In this document: in pieces, positions 9,453 to 18,639 of the stretch
Layout of the letters: every line of letters starts with the position of its first letter
Position numbering within the stretch: the first letter of the stretch is position 1
NCBI GenBank assembly: GCA_018241365.1
Contig: JAFEDX010000211.1
Span: 1 to 64,000, forward strand
DNA: 64,000 nucleotides
Reading direction: 5' to 3'
From: Pseudomonadota bacterium
GTDB lineage: Bacteria > Pseudomonadota > Gammaproteobacteria > Xanthomonadales > Rhodanobacteraceae
Position numbers and translations under genes: made by a program
Notes under the pieces: generated by a model
Told to the model about the DNA's origin: nothing
Database searches by the model: none
The model's input: the letters and a program-made list of their open reading frames with translations, nothing else

Positions 9453-11306
9453 GTGGCTGACAGTGCCGCAGCGACGGGCAAGCGCGGTTTCTTCGAGGAA
9501 CTGAAGCGCCGCAACGTGCTGCGCGCAGCGGTGCTGTACGCAGGCGCGGTGTGGGCCTTCGGGCAAGGCCTCTCGCAGTTCAGCCCTGCGCTGGGTCTGC
9601 CGGATTACGCCACCCGCTGGTTCCTGATCGCGGCGGTGATCGGTTTTCCGCTGTGGATCGCGTTTGCGTGGTTCTACGAATTCACCCCGCAGGGGATCAA
9701 GCGCGAATCCGAGGTCGCGCCCAGCGAATCCGTCACCCATTCGACCGCGCGCAAGCTGGATTTCGCGATCATCGGGGTGATGGCGGTTGCGATCGTGTTG
9801 CTGGCCTCGGGTTACTTCGTGCACCGCAGCGCGCCGGCCGTCGCGTCAAACGCCGAGACGGCAGCGAAGCCCTTCGCCCCGCCCGCCGACACACTGGTCG
9901 TGCTGCCGTTCGCCAACGAAAGCGGCGATCCGAAGCAGCAATACTTCAGCGACGGCATCACCGAAGAACTCACCAACGCGCTCGGCCAGAACGCCGCGCT
10001 CACGGTGATCGCGTGGGATACGGCTTCGCACTACCGCAACAGCAGCGAAGGCCCGCAAGCGATCGGCCAGGCGCTGAACGTCGCCAACCTCCTGCACGGC
10101 AGCATCCAGCGCGAGGGCGATCAGGTGCGAGTGGTGGTGGAACTGGTGAATACGCGTACCGGCGCGCAAATCTGGTCGAATCACTACGACGACACGCTGG
10201 CCAACGTGTTCCAGGTGCAGGACAGGATTTCCGCGTCCATCGCCGCTGCGTTGCAGGTGAAGTTTGCGGCCGCGCGCTCCGCGCAAACGGTGAACCCACA
10301 GGCGCACGATCTGGTGCTGCGCGCGCGCGCGTTGACAGACAAGTCCCGGACCGCAGCTCCCATCGAGCAGGCCCGCAAACTGTACGAACAGGCCACCGCG
10401 CTCGCTCCCGGCTACGCCGACGCGCATTCCGGGTTGGCGCGTACGTGGTACCTGCTGACAGAATTTTCCACGCTGCCGCTGAAGGACGCTCTGCCCAAGG
10501 TGCGCGAAGAAGCAAACAAGGCGCTGGCGCTGGACCCGCGCAACGTGGAGGCGCTGTTGCAACTCGCCAACGCCGATGACAACGAAGGCAGGCACGCCGA
10601 AGCCAGGGCCGGCTACGAGCGGGCGCTGGCCATCGATCCCAGCAATTCCGGGGCGCACGTGAATTACGGCAACGTGCTGCCGCTGCAACCGGGGCTGGCG
10701 CAGTATCTGGAAGCCGTGCAGCTCGATCCCGACAACGCCACCGCGCAGAACAACCTTGTCGTCGCCGAACTGGACCTCGGCGAGTACGCGCAGGCGCTGG
10801 CGCCTGTGCAGGCGATGATGCGGCTCGATCCGGCAAGCCCCGACAACGCCCTCGGCCTGGCGCTGGTTTATTCGCTGCTGCACCGCGACGCGGATGCGGT
10901 GAAAGCCTTCGACCTTGCGCGGCCCGATACGGAACTCGCCAAGGCGCTCATCGCCGCCGGCCGGCTGACCTATCAATCCCTGCTCGACCCCAAGCTGCGC
11001 GCGCAAGCGCTCGCGGCGGTGGATACACTCCGCCAGCGTGCCGATCTCGATCCCACTTCCATTGCCGATGTGATTCAGCTCGAACTGGCGCTGGGTCAGC
11101 ACTCCACCGCGCTGGAACAGTTGCCGAAATACTGCGCAGGGGAACCGGTCGGCTGCAACGACCTCGGCCTCAACCCGGTGTACCTGCCGTTGCGCGGCGA
11201 CCCACGCTTCCAGGCGCTGGTGAAGCAGTACGACACCGTCTCCAAACCCGCGCCCACTGCCACTGTCGCGCCCGCCTCCGCCGCGCCGGCCTCATCGCCT
11301 CTGTAG
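9453..11306 (+). CDS. TPR-repeat membrane protein with TolB/FlgO-like domain (paralogue 1)
   Basis: 617-residue protein of unknown specific function. A cytoplasmic basic start (KRRNVLRAAVLYAGAVW) leads into two membrane segments near residues 25-70 and a third near 105-125. A TolB/FlgO-like fold follows (TLVVLPFANES, FSDGITEELTNAL), then tetratricopeptide-like helical repeats from about residue 280 to the end. It starts at GTG 9453, with GGAG 7 nt upstream. The N-terminus resembles TPR proteins found beside adenylate cyclase or winged-helix domains, but no such domain is present here. Its closest relative in the window is the gene at 24126-25973. Its TAG stop codon is the second to fourth base of a REP element. 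Confidence 0.8.
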   Translation: MADSAAATGKRGFFEELKRRNVLRAAVLYAGAVWAFGQGLSQFSPALGLPDYATRWFLIAAVIGFPLWIAFAWFYEFTPQGIKRESEVAPSESVTHSTARKLDFAIIGVMAVAIVLLASGYFVHRSAPAVASNAETAAKPFAPPADTLVVLPFANESGDPKQQYFSDGITEELTNALGQNAALTVIAWDTASHYRNSSEGPQAIGQALNVANLLHGSIQREGDQVRVVVELVNTRTGAQIWSNHYDDTLANVFQVQDRISASIAAALQVKFAAARSAQTVNPQAHDLVLRARALTDKSRTAAPIEQARKLYEQATALAPGYADAHSGLARTWYLLTEFSTLPLKDALPKVREEANKALALDPRNVEALLQLANADDNEGRHAEARAGYERALAIDPSNSGAHVNYGNVLPLQPGLAQYLEAVQLDPDNATAQNNLVVAELDLGEYAQALAPVQAMMRLDPASPDNALGLALVYSLLHRDADAVKAFDLARPDTELAKALIAAGRLTYQSLLDPKLRAQALAAVDTLRQRADLDPTSIADVIQLELALGQHSTALEQLPKYCAGEPVGCNDLGLNPVYLPLRGDPRFQALVKQYDTVSKPAPTATVAPASAAPASSPL

Positions 11307-11400
11307 GAGCGGCGGAAGCCGCGACTCATTCCCGCGCACATCCATCGGGCCTCCCGGCCCTCCTACAACAGCATCTGCAGGAGCGGCGGTAGCCGCGACA
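11303..11400. repeat. REP cluster (GTAGGAGCGGC type)
   Basis: Two direct copies of a REP-type sequence lie at 11303-11325 (GTAGGAGCGGCGG, then AAGCCGCGAC) and 11377-11399, with a related inverted copy (GGGCCGGGAGG and CCTCCTACA arms) at about 11348-11368. Each can fold on itself through GCGGC/GCCGC. Such elements are dispersed in Xanthomonadales and pseudomonad genomes. The first copy supplies the TAG stop codon of the upstream TPR gene. Confidence 0.75.
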
Positions 11401-11437
11401 GTGCTACGCGACGTTGCAGTCGCAGCGAAAGCAGCCG

Positions 11438-13660
11438 TCAATACAAATCCACCGGATCGACGTCGATTGACCAGCGCAGGCCGCGTGGTTGCGGCAGCGC
11501 GTGCAGTGCAGGCAACCAATCGGTCAGCGCCTTGCGCAGCAGGCTGCGTTGCGGGGATTCCAGCAGCAGTTGCGCGCGATGGCGGCCAGCCCGCAGCGGC
11601 ATCGGTGCGGCGATGGGGCCGTTGACGGAGATGTGTGCATCGCGGGGTCCGTCGCGATCGAGAGGTTCCAGTGCGTCGCGCGCCGCGGCCATGAAGCCTT
11701 CCAGGGCTTCGCGCTGCCGGCATTCCGCGCGCAGCAATGCCAGATGTGCAAACGGCGGCAATCCCGACGCCAGCCTTTCGCCTGTCAACAGCGCCGCCGC
11801 GGCGTCGTAGCCGCCGCGCAACAAGGTCGCCAGCAGCGGATGCTCGGGTTCGTGGGTCTGCAGCCACACCGCGCCCGGCTTGTCGGCGCGTCCCGCGCGC
11901 CCGGCAACCTGCACGATGAGTTGCGCGAGCCGTTCGCCGGCGTGGAAATCGACGCTGTGCAGGCCTTCGTCCACGCCCACGATCGCGACGGTGGTGAGGC
12001 CGGGCAGGTCGTGGCCCTTGGCCAGCATCTGCGTGCCGACCAGGATCGCGGGCTGGCCGTCCGCCAGTTTATCGAGCAGGGTGTCGAAAGCGCCGCGACG
12101 GCGCGTGCTGTCGCGATCGACGCGCAACACCGGAATGTCCGGGTAGCGTGCGCCCAGCGCTTCTTCCAGCCGTTCGGTGCCCTGGCCTTGCGGCACCAGC
12201 GCGACCGTTCCGCAATTCGGGCAGGCGCCCGGCGCACGCTGGCTGTGTCCGCAGTGGTGGCACAGCAGTTGTCGGCGTCCACGATACAGGGTCAGCGGTT
12301 TCTCGCAATGCGGACAGCTCGCGTGCCAGCCGCAGGCGTGGCATAGCAAGGTCGGTGCGTAGCCGCGGCGGTTCTTGAATACCAGCGCCTGTTCGCCGCG
12401 CGCGATGCAGGCGTCCAGGGCTTCCAGCAGCGCCGGCGACAGGCCGTGTTCCAGCTTGAGGCCGCGCAGGTCCAGCACGTGCACCGGCGAAGGCGGCCGC
12501 GCGTGCACGCGCCGGTGCAGGCGCAGCCGGGTGTAGCGGCCGGCCTCGACGTTGGCCATGGTTTCCAGCGAAGGCGTGGCGCTGCCGAGCACGATCGGCA
12601 CGCCGAGCGACTGCGCGCGCAGCAGCGCGAAATCGCGGGCGTGGTAGCGGAAACCTTCCTGCTGCTTGTACGAGGCGTCGTGTTCCTCGTCCACCACGAT
12701 CAGGCCGGGATGCGGCAGCGGCGTGAACACCGCCGAGCGCGTGCCCAGCACGATCGCGGCGTCGCCGGCGCGCGCATCCAGCCACGCACGGGCGCGATCG
12801 CCTTCGGCAAGGTTGGAGTGCAACACCGCGATGCGGGCGTCGAAGCGTGCGCGCAGGCGGCGCAGCGCCTGCGGGATCAGGCCGATCTCGGGCACCAGCC
12901 ACAGCGCCTGCCTGCCTTGCTGCAACGCGCGCTCGGTGAGGCGCAGGTAGATCTCGGTCTTGCCGCTGCCGGTGACGCCTTGCAGCAGGTATGCGCGGAA
13001 ACCGTCGCCGGCCGCGAGGATCGTGGCCAGCGCATCGGCTTGTTCGTCGGTGAGGATCGGCGTCGCGCCGTCGCGCAGGCGCGCTGGATCGCGACTGGAT
13101 GCCGTGCGTTCGATCAGGCCTGCCGTCGCCAACCGGCGCGCAGCCGCGCGCCAGCCCGGCAGCAGGCTGTCGAGTTCATTCGCCGACAACGTGGAGTCGC
13201 CGAGTATTTCCAGCAGCGCGGCAGAACCGCCGCGACGCGTGTGCGCATCACGCGAAGATGTGCCCGCGATGGTCGCGCGCCAGCATTCCTCGGCGAAATC
13301 GGTAACCGCGCGTCCCTCGCGCAGCGCCAGCGGCAGCGCGCCGAACACCACATCGCCGATCGCGCCGCACCAGTAATCGGCGGCGCGGCACAAATTGGCG
13401 AGCAGTTCGGCGTCGAGCAACGGCGTGTCATCCAGCACGGCCTCGATCGGCTTCAGGTGTTCCGCGGCCAGCGTCGTGGGCGGGTCCGCGGCGATCACCA
13501 CCCCGACGCGGTGCGTGCGCCCGAACGGAACCCGCACGCGTGAACCCGGGCGCACGACTCCTGTGTCGGCGAGGTAATCGAAGGCCTGTGGCAGCGGCAG
13601 GGGCAGCGCAACCCGCACGCTGCCTGAAGCGGAGTCCGACCGGCGCGCGGGATTCACCAC
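11438..13660 (-). CDS. priA: Primosomal replication restart helicase PriA
   Basis: 3'-5' superfamily 2 helicase that reloads the replisome at stalled forks. The 740-residue protein has the PriA N-terminal 3'-DNA-binding domain, Walker A (GVTGSGKTEIYL, near residue 230), a DEEHDASYKQ Walker B, and the zinc-binding insert with CHACGW, CPHC, CHHCG and CPNCG. It ends with the helicase C-terminal domain. The start is a GTG at 13658-13660 followed by a second GTG. A pair of inverted DnaA boxes lies about 70-90 bp upstream. Confidence 0.95.
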   Translation of the reverse strand: MVNPARRSDSASGSVRVALPLPLPQAFDYLADTGVVRPGSRVRVPFGRTHRVGVVIAADPPTTLAAEHLKPIEAVLDDTPLLDAELLANLCRAADYWCGAIGDVVFGALPLALREGRAVTDFAEECWRATIAGTSSRDAHTRRGGSAALLEILGDSTLSANELDSLLPGWRAAARRLATAGLIERTASSRDPARLRDGATPILTDEQADALATILAAGDGFRAYLLQGVTGSGKTEIYLRLTERALQQGRQALWLVPEIGLIPQALRRLRARFDARIAVLHSNLAEGDRARAWLDARAGDAAIVLGTRSAVFTPLPHPGLIVVDEEHDASYKQQEGFRYHARDFALLRAQSLGVPIVLGSATPSLETMANVEAGRYTRLRLHRRVHARPPSPVHVLDLRGLKLEHGLSPALLEALDACIARGEQALVFKNRRGYAPTLLCHACGWHASCPHCEKPLTLYRGRRQLLCHHCGHSQRAPGACPNCGTVALVPQGQGTERLEEALGARYPDIPVLRVDRDSTRRRGAFDTLLDKLADGQPAILVGTQMLAKGHDLPGLTTVAIVGVDEGLHSVDFHAGERLAQLIVQVAGRAGRADKPGAVWLQTHEPEHPLLATLLRGGYDAAAALLTGERLASGLPPFAHLALLRAECRQREALEGFMAAARDALEPLDRDGPRDAHISVNGPIAAPMPLRAGRHRAQLLLESPQRSLLRKALTDWLPALHALPQPRGLRWSIDVDPVDLY

Positions 13661-13960
13661 TTGCAGAGACTTGCTGTCATGTCGCGCAAAAATATGCGGT
13701 AAGCCAATGACCGTTTGATGGTTTTTCTTTTATCCACAATCGCTGTGGATAACGTTGTGGAGGAACGGCGGGCAAGCTTCGCGCGGGCTCGTCGAATCGG
13801 CCTGCAGCTCGACTTGGTGAAATTTTCGACAACTGGATTTTATTCAGTGGATTCATGCACATGCAGAAAATGTCCCGGCTGCAAAGCGGGTGGATCGTGC
13901 AACCATGACCACGTGGGCACAGGACGTGCGGCTGTGCACAACGCCGACGTTCCGACACCG
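13661..13960. other. Non-coding region upstream of priA
   Basis: 300 bp without a convincing gene on either strand. It is locally AT-richer than its surroundings (13700-13760 and 13820-13860), contains the inverted DnaA-box pair at 13730-13752, and presumably holds the priA promoter. No intrinsic terminator for the upstream minus-strand gene was found. Confidence 0.6.
13730..13752. promoter_or_regulatory. Inverted pair of perfect DnaA boxes
   Basis: TTATCCACA (13730-13738) and its reverse complement TGTGGATAA (13744-13752) are separated by 5 bp. Both match the strong DnaA-box consensus exactly. The pair is preceded by a T-rich run and lies upstream of priA. It probably binds DnaA; a role in priA control or DnaA titration is inferred. 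Confidence 0.65.
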
Positions 13961-14263
13961 TCACAAGGTCTCCAGTACGCGGCGCGAGGCCTGTACCTGC
14001 GGGCCGAAACGGGCCAGTCCCGCCGCACGCATGCGGGGAGCGTGTGCGGCGAGATAGGTCTTCCAGCTGGCGCGGTCGCGCAGGCGATAGTGCACTGCAA
14101 CAATCCAGCGGCCGGGAGGTGCAGGCGGATCCTGCCGCTCCAGGATTTCGGCCCCTTCGAACCCCGGCAGCGCCAGCATTTCCACTACGTGACTGCGCAA
14201 CCACGCGAGGTACTCGCCACGGAGCGCTGCACCCATTTCCAGTTCGACCATGTAGATGATCAT
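13961..14263 (-). CDS. DUF4286 family protein
   Basis: 100-residue cytosolic protein recognised as DUF4286: MIIYMVELE at the start, EYLAWLRSHVVEMLALPGFEGAEI in the middle, VHYRLRDRASWKTYLAAHAPRMR near the end. The predicted fold is a small ferredoxin-like alpha/beta domain. Biochemical function is not known for the family. The start codon overlaps the stop of the upstream gene (ATGA, 14260-14263), so it is translated with the DUF3667 protein. A longer in-frame opening to 14704 is a shadow of that neighbour. Confidence 0.85.
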   Translation of the reverse strand: MIIYMVELEMGAALRGEYLAWLRSHVVEMLALPGFEGAEILERQDPPAPPGRWIVAVHYRLRDRASWKTYLAAHAPRMRAAGLARFGPQVQASRRVLETL

Positions 14264-15321
14264 GCGCCGGTCAGGCTCAGCAGCACCACGAACACCCAGC
14301 CGAAGCTGACGAGGATGGTGTACAAGAAACCGAGGCAGCAGTACTTCAGCGTGGTCATGAACCAACCTTGCCGGTACACCCGCTTCTGCATCAGCCACAG
14401 GTACATGAACATCCATATCCACGCGGCAGTTTCGAGCAGCCTGAAGGGAATCGCGAGCCAGGCCGCGTGCGGCGTGATCCACGCGCGCAGCAAGCCCAGC
14501 ACCAGCAACACCAGCATCGAGAGCATGAGGAAGGCGTGGCTGTGCATCGCCACGATCAGGTGCTCCATGTACAGCCGGCGCTTGAAGATGTAGAAAATCT
14601 TCAGCAGCAGCGCGAACACCGGCAGCAACACGAACAGCACGGTAGGCGCAGCCGAGAACATGCCCAGCGTGAATTTGCGGCGGGCCACTTCCTGGTCCGT
14701 CCACGAGCCGTTGTTCATCGCGTGCAGCTGTTGCTGTGCGTTGGCGACCAGGTCATCGTTGACCCAGTCCATGACTGCCGCGGGCAGCCAGCCGACCTTG
14801 ATCGGCTTGGTGTCGCGGTTCCACCACACGTGGCCGTTGAAGCGGATATTGCCGTTCGCGAACGCGCCGTCATCGGACGAGATGGGGGCCGGTGCCTGCT
14901 TCGGCATGGCGATCACCGATACCGTCGGTTTCCCCGAGCCTTCCGAGATGGAAACCGCCTTCGTCGGCAGTTGGCCAAACCCGGCACGCACCGTCAGTTG
15001 TACCGCGAAAAACGCCACGATCGCGAGGAAGAACACCAGCCGGAACGGCGTGACATAGCGTGCGCGCTTGCCGGCGAAATAATCGAGCGTGAGCTTGCCC
15101 GGGCACAGGTACAATGGCACGAGCGTCTTGAACACGCGTTCGTCGATGTTGAACACGCTGTCGACGACATCGCTCATCACGCTGCCGAAATGCCGCACCA
15201 GTCCGTGGGTGGGCTGTCCGCAGGCGTAGCAGAACTTCCCGTACAGCGGCGCGCCGCAGTTCTCGCACGCGGGTGGCGGAGCAACGGGTTCCGCGGGGGG
15301 CGTGGTGGTTGCTGGTTGCAT
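14260..15321 (-). CDS. DUF3667 domain membrane protein
   Basis: 353-residue inner-membrane protein. The N-terminus has a zinc-ribbon-like pair (CENCGAPLYGKFCYACGQ, about residues 19-36). A conserved segment typical of DUF3667 follows (LVPLYLCPGKLTLDYFAGKRARYVTPFRLVFFLAIVAFF), then four to five further membrane helices in the C-terminal half. Function is unknown. It is divergent from the MATE exporter gene, the two start codons being only 14 bp apart. It overlaps the DUF4286 gene downstream. Confidence 0.82.
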   Translation of the reverse strand: MQPATTTPPAEPVAPPPACENCGAPLYGKFCYACGQPTHGLVRHFGSVMSDVVDSVFNIDERVFKTLVPLYLCPGKLTLDYFAGKRARYVTPFRLVFFLAIVAFFAVQLTVRAGFGQLPTKAVSISEGSGKPTVSVIAMPKQAPAPISSDDGAFANGNIRFNGHVWWNRDTKPIKVGWLPAAVMDWVNDDLVANAQQQLHAMNNGSWTDQEVARRKFTLGMFSAAPTVLFVLLPVFALLLKIFYIFKRRLYMEHLIVAMHSHAFLMLSMLVLLVLGLLRAWITPHAAWLAIPFRLLETAAWIWMFMYLWLMQKRVYRQGWFMTTLKYCCLGFLYTILVSFGWVFVVLLSLTGA

Positions 15322-15335
15322 GGGATCGTTCCGGG

Positions 15336-16736
15336 ATGTCCTCGATTTTAACCTTGGATCGCGCGCGTTTCGCGCACGAGATGCGCGCGACGGTGAAGCT
15401 GGCGCTGCCCCTGATCGCCGGCCAGTTGTCGGCGGTCGGCATGGGCGCGGTGGACGTGGCGCTGGCCGGACACTACAACGCGCACACGCTGGCCGCGGTC
15501 GCGGTCGGTGCCAACGTGTGGACGCTGGGGCTGGTGAGCGCGATCGGGGTGATGATGGCGCTGTCGCCGTCGGTGGCGCAGCTGGATGGCGCCCGGCGGC
15601 ATGGCGAAATCGGGCCGCTGTTCCGGCAGGCGCTGTGGCTGGCGGCCGCATTGTCGGTGCTGTTGTGGTTCGGCGCGCGCCACTCGTTGCCGCTGCTGCG
15701 TTTGCTGGGCGTCGATCCAGCCTTGCTGGTCGACGCGGAAGCCTTCCTGCACGCACTCAGTTGGGGTGCGCCGGGTCTGTGCGGTTACTTCACCTTGCGC
15801 GGACTTTGCGAAGGATCGAGCTGGACGCGCCCGACCATGCTGTTCGGGATGTTCGGCCTGGTGGTGCTGGTGCCGCTGGACTGGATCCTAATCTACGGCA
15901 AGTTCGGCCTGCCCGCGCTGGGCGCCGAGGGCGCCGGCATCGCCAACGCGCTGGCGTTGTGGCTGCAGCTGCTGGCGTTTGCGGCGTACCTGAAGTTCGG
16001 CCGGCGGTTCCGCCATCTGGGTTTGTTTGCGCGGATGGAGCGGCCCGACTGGCACGCGCTGCGGCATCTGTTGTGGATCGGCGTGCCGATGGCGGTGACG
16101 CTGCTGATGGAAGCCGGATTGTTCGTGATCTCGGCGCTGCTGATCAGCCGCTTCGGCACCGTCGCGATCGACGGCCACCAGATCGCGATCAACGTGGCCT
16201 CGGTGACCTTCATGTTGCCCCTGGGCCTCGCATTGGCGGTGACGGTACGGGTCGGCAACGCCGCCGGTCGCGGCAATGCCAGCGCAGTGCGCTGGGCGGG
16301 CAACGTCGGGGTGGCGTTGACGCTGGCCACGCAGGCGGTGTCGGCATCCCTGATGCTGGCGATCCCGCACGCGATCGCGCATGTCTATTCGAATGATCCG
16401 CGGGTGATTGCACTGGCCGCGCAACTGCTGATCCTGGCCGGCGTCTTCCAGTTCTCGGACGGCATCCAGGTGGTCTCGAACGGCGCGCTGCGCGGCTTGA
16501 AGGACACCCGCATGCCGATGCTGATCACCGCATTTGCCTACTGGGCCGTGGGCATGCCGATCGGTGCCTGGCTGGCGTTTGGCGCGGGCTGGGGCGTGCA
16601 CGGCATGTGGGTGGGCATGATCGCGGGGCTGACGGCGGCAGCGGTGCTGTTGTTCGCGCGCTGGCTGCGGCAGACACGCGGCGACGGCTGGCGGCGGCTG
16701 GCGTTGGCGCCTTTCGTGGAGTCACCGCCCGCGTGA
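15336..16736 (+). CDS. MATE-family multidrug/Na+ antiporter (NorM-like)
   Basis: 466-residue integral membrane protein with about 12 hydrophobic segments in two halves, typical of MATE transporters. Family features include LALPLIAGQLSAVGMGAVDVALAG at the start, the GAEGAGIANALALW segment at the end of the first half, and AIDGHQIAINVASVTFMLPLGLALAVTVRVGNAAGRG in the second half. It exports cationic drugs or toxins using a Na+ or H+ gradient; substrates cannot be told from sequence. The ATG at 15336 is preferred over an upstream in-frame start inside the divergent DUF3667 gene. Confidence 0.92.
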   Translation: MSSILTLDRARFAHEMRATVKLALPLIAGQLSAVGMGAVDVALAGHYNAHTLAAVAVGANVWTLGLVSAIGVMMALSPSVAQLDGARRHGEIGPLFRQALWLAAALSVLLWFGARHSLPLLRLLGVDPALLVDAEAFLHALSWGAPGLCGYFTLRGLCEGSSWTRPTMLFGMFGLVVLVPLDWILIYGKFGLPALGAEGAGIANALALWLQLLAFAAYLKFGRRFRHLGLFARMERPDWHALRHLLWIGVPMAVTLLMEAGLFVISALLISRFGTVAIDGHQIAINVASVTFMLPLGLALAVTVRVGNAAGRGNASAVRWAGNVGVALTLATQAVSASLMLAIPHAIAHVYSNDPRVIALAAQLLILAGVFQFSDGIQVVSNGALRGLKDTRMPMLITAFAYWAVGMPIGAWLAFGAGWGVHGMWVGMIAGLTAAAVLLFARWLRQTRGDGWRRLALAPFVESPPA

Positions 16737-16791
16737 CGCGCGTCCCGCGTGCGGGTACGCTTGCCGGGATCAGGGTGTGGAGGTGAGTGTC

Positions 16792-18639
16792 ATGGCGGAC
16801 AATTCGTCGGGTCGCGGGTTTGCGGGATGGCTGCGGGCGTTCGGCCACGGCGCCAACATCGCGCGGCTGGTCATCATCAACGTGCTGTTCTTCGGCGCCC
16901 TGTTCCTGATCCTCATCCTGGCGATGCGCGGCGCCCCCAAGGTCGAGGCCAACAGCGTGTTGCTGCTGAAGCCGACCGGCATGCTGGTCGAACAGTTCAG
17001 CATCGACCCCACGCAGCGCGCGCTGGCACGCGCCGCGGGCGCGCCGGTGGGACAGGTGCAGGTGCGTGATCTCGTCGCCGCGATCGACCACGCCGCGCAT
17101 GATCCGCGCATCACGAAGATCCTGCTCGATCCGTCGGACATGCAGTTCGGCGGGATGGGCGCACTGGAGGAAGTGGGCGCGGCGCTGGATCGTTTCCGCG
17201 CGGCCGGCAAGCCGGTGGTCGCGTGGGGCACCAACCTCGGCCAGATGCAGTACCTGCTGGCGGTGCACGCCAACGAGGTGCTGCTCGATCCGGCCGGGTC
17301 CATTTCGATCACCGGCCTGTCCGATTATCGCAGTTACTACAAGACCCTGCTGGACAAGCTGGGCGTCAGCGCGCACCTGTTCCGGGTCGGCACGTTCAAG
17401 TCTGCAGCCGAGCCCTACATCCTCGATGCGCCATCGGCGGCGTCGCTCGAAGCCGACAAGTACTGGATGGGCGGTTTGTGGAATACCTGGCTCGCCGAGG
17501 TCGGCAAGCTGCGCCACATCGACCCGGCAACGCTGGGCCAGCAGATCGACAACCTGCCCACGGAAATTCCGGCGGCGCAGGGCGATGTCGCGCAACTTGC
17601 GCTGAAACTGCACTGGATCGACGGCCTTGCCACCCGCGAGGACGTCGTGAAGATGATGCAGAAGCAGGGTGTCGCGACCGACAACGGTACCGGGTTCCGT
17701 GCGGTCAGCCTGGCGCAGTACCTGCCGCAGACCGTCGATCTCGGCCTCGGCAAGCCGCAGGTGGCGGTGATCGTGGCCGAAGGCGACATCGTGGCCGGCA
17801 AGCAACCCGCGGGCAAGATCGGCGGCGAATCCACCGCGGCACTGATTCGCGCCGCGCGTGCCGACCGCAATGTGCGCGCCATCGTGTTGCGCGTCGATTC
17901 GCCCGGCGGCGAGGCGTTCGCGGCCGAGCAGATCCGCCGCGAGGTGGTGCTGGCGAGGCAGGCCGGCAAGCCCGTGATCGTGTCGATGGGCGATCTCGCG
18001 GCCAGCGGCGGCTACTGGATCTCGATGGACGCCAACCGCATCTTCGCCGAGCCCGACACCATCACCGGTTCGATCGGCATCTTCGGCCTGTATTTCACGG
18101 CCTCCGACGGGTTGTCGAAGCTCGGCATCAACACCGCCGGCGAAGGCACCACGCCGCTCGCCGGGGCGTTCGATTTCCGCCGCCCGCTCGATCCGACCAT
18201 GGGTGCGATGATCCAGAGCAGCGTGGACAAGGGCTACCGCGACTTCGTCGGCAACGTCGCCAAGGCGCGCGGCAAGAGTTACGCCGACATCGACGCGATC
18301 GCGCAGGGTCGCGTGTGGAGCGGCGAGCAGGCGCTGCAGCGCGGACTGGTCGATCAGCTGGGCGGCCTTGAAGACGCGATCGCCTATGCGGCCAAGGATG
18401 CGAAACTCGGCAACAACTACGCGGTGCGTTACATCGAACCGCCCAGCGGCGCGTTCCAGCGGTTGTTCATGGACCTTGGCAACAGCGCGACGGCGCGGAT
18501 GTTGTCCGCGCTCGGCGTGCACGTACCGTCGTCGTGGCTCGCGGCCCTGCCGCGGGTCGCACCGGAATTGCAGCTGCTGGAGCACGCGCAGCCGGACAAA
18601 CCGGTCACGTACGCGTATTGCTTCTGCCGGATCCACTGA
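16792..18639 (+). CDS. sppA: Signal peptide peptidase SppA, 67 kDa type
   Basis: Membrane-anchored serine protease that degrades cleaved signal peptides in the periplasm-facing membrane. The 615-residue protein has one N-terminal membrane segment (about residues 25-47) and two tandem SppA/ClpP-like domains. The catalytic lysine sits in GTFKSAAEPY in the first domain. The nucleophilic serine sits in LAASGGYWISMDANRI in the second, with VDSPGGEAFAAEQI before it. GGAGG 8 nt upstream supports ATG 16792; a GTG at 16777 is the alternative. It converges with clc across a palindromic repeat element. Confidence 0.94.
   Translation: MADNSSGRGFAGWLRAFGHGANIARLVIINVLFFGALFLILILAMRGAPKVEANSVLLLKPTGMLVEQFSIDPTQRALARAAGAPVGQVQVRDLVAAIDHAAHDPRITKILLDPSDMQFGGMGALEEVGAALDRFRAAGKPVVAWGTNLGQMQYLLAVHANEVLLDPAGSISITGLSDYRSYYKTLLDKLGVSAHLFRVGTFKSAAEPYILDAPSAASLEADKYWMGGLWNTWLAEVGKLRHIDPATLGQQIDNLPTEIPAAQGDVAQLALKLHWIDGLATREDVVKMMQKQGVATDNGTGFRAVSLAQYLPQTVDLGLGKPQVAVIVAEGDIVAGKQPAGKIGGESTAALIRAARADRNVRAIVLRVDSPGGEAFAAEQIRREVVLARQAGKPVIVSMGDLAASGGYWISMDANRIFAEPDTITGSIGIFGLYFTASDGLSKLGINTAGEGTTPLAGAFDFRRPLDPTMGAMIQSSVDKGYRDFVGNVAKARGKSYADIDAIAQGRVWSGEQALQRGLVDQLGGLEDAIAYAAKDAKLGNNYAVRYIEPPSGAFQRLFMDLGNSATARMLSALGVHVPSSWLAALPRVAPELQLLEHAQPDKPVTYAYCFCRIH

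Noticed and set aside
13661..13960. Possible replication origin because of DnaA boxes and an AT-richer tract
   Set aside because: Only two exact boxes, no dnaA, dnaN or rpmH nearby, and the region borders priA. A regulatory site is more likely.
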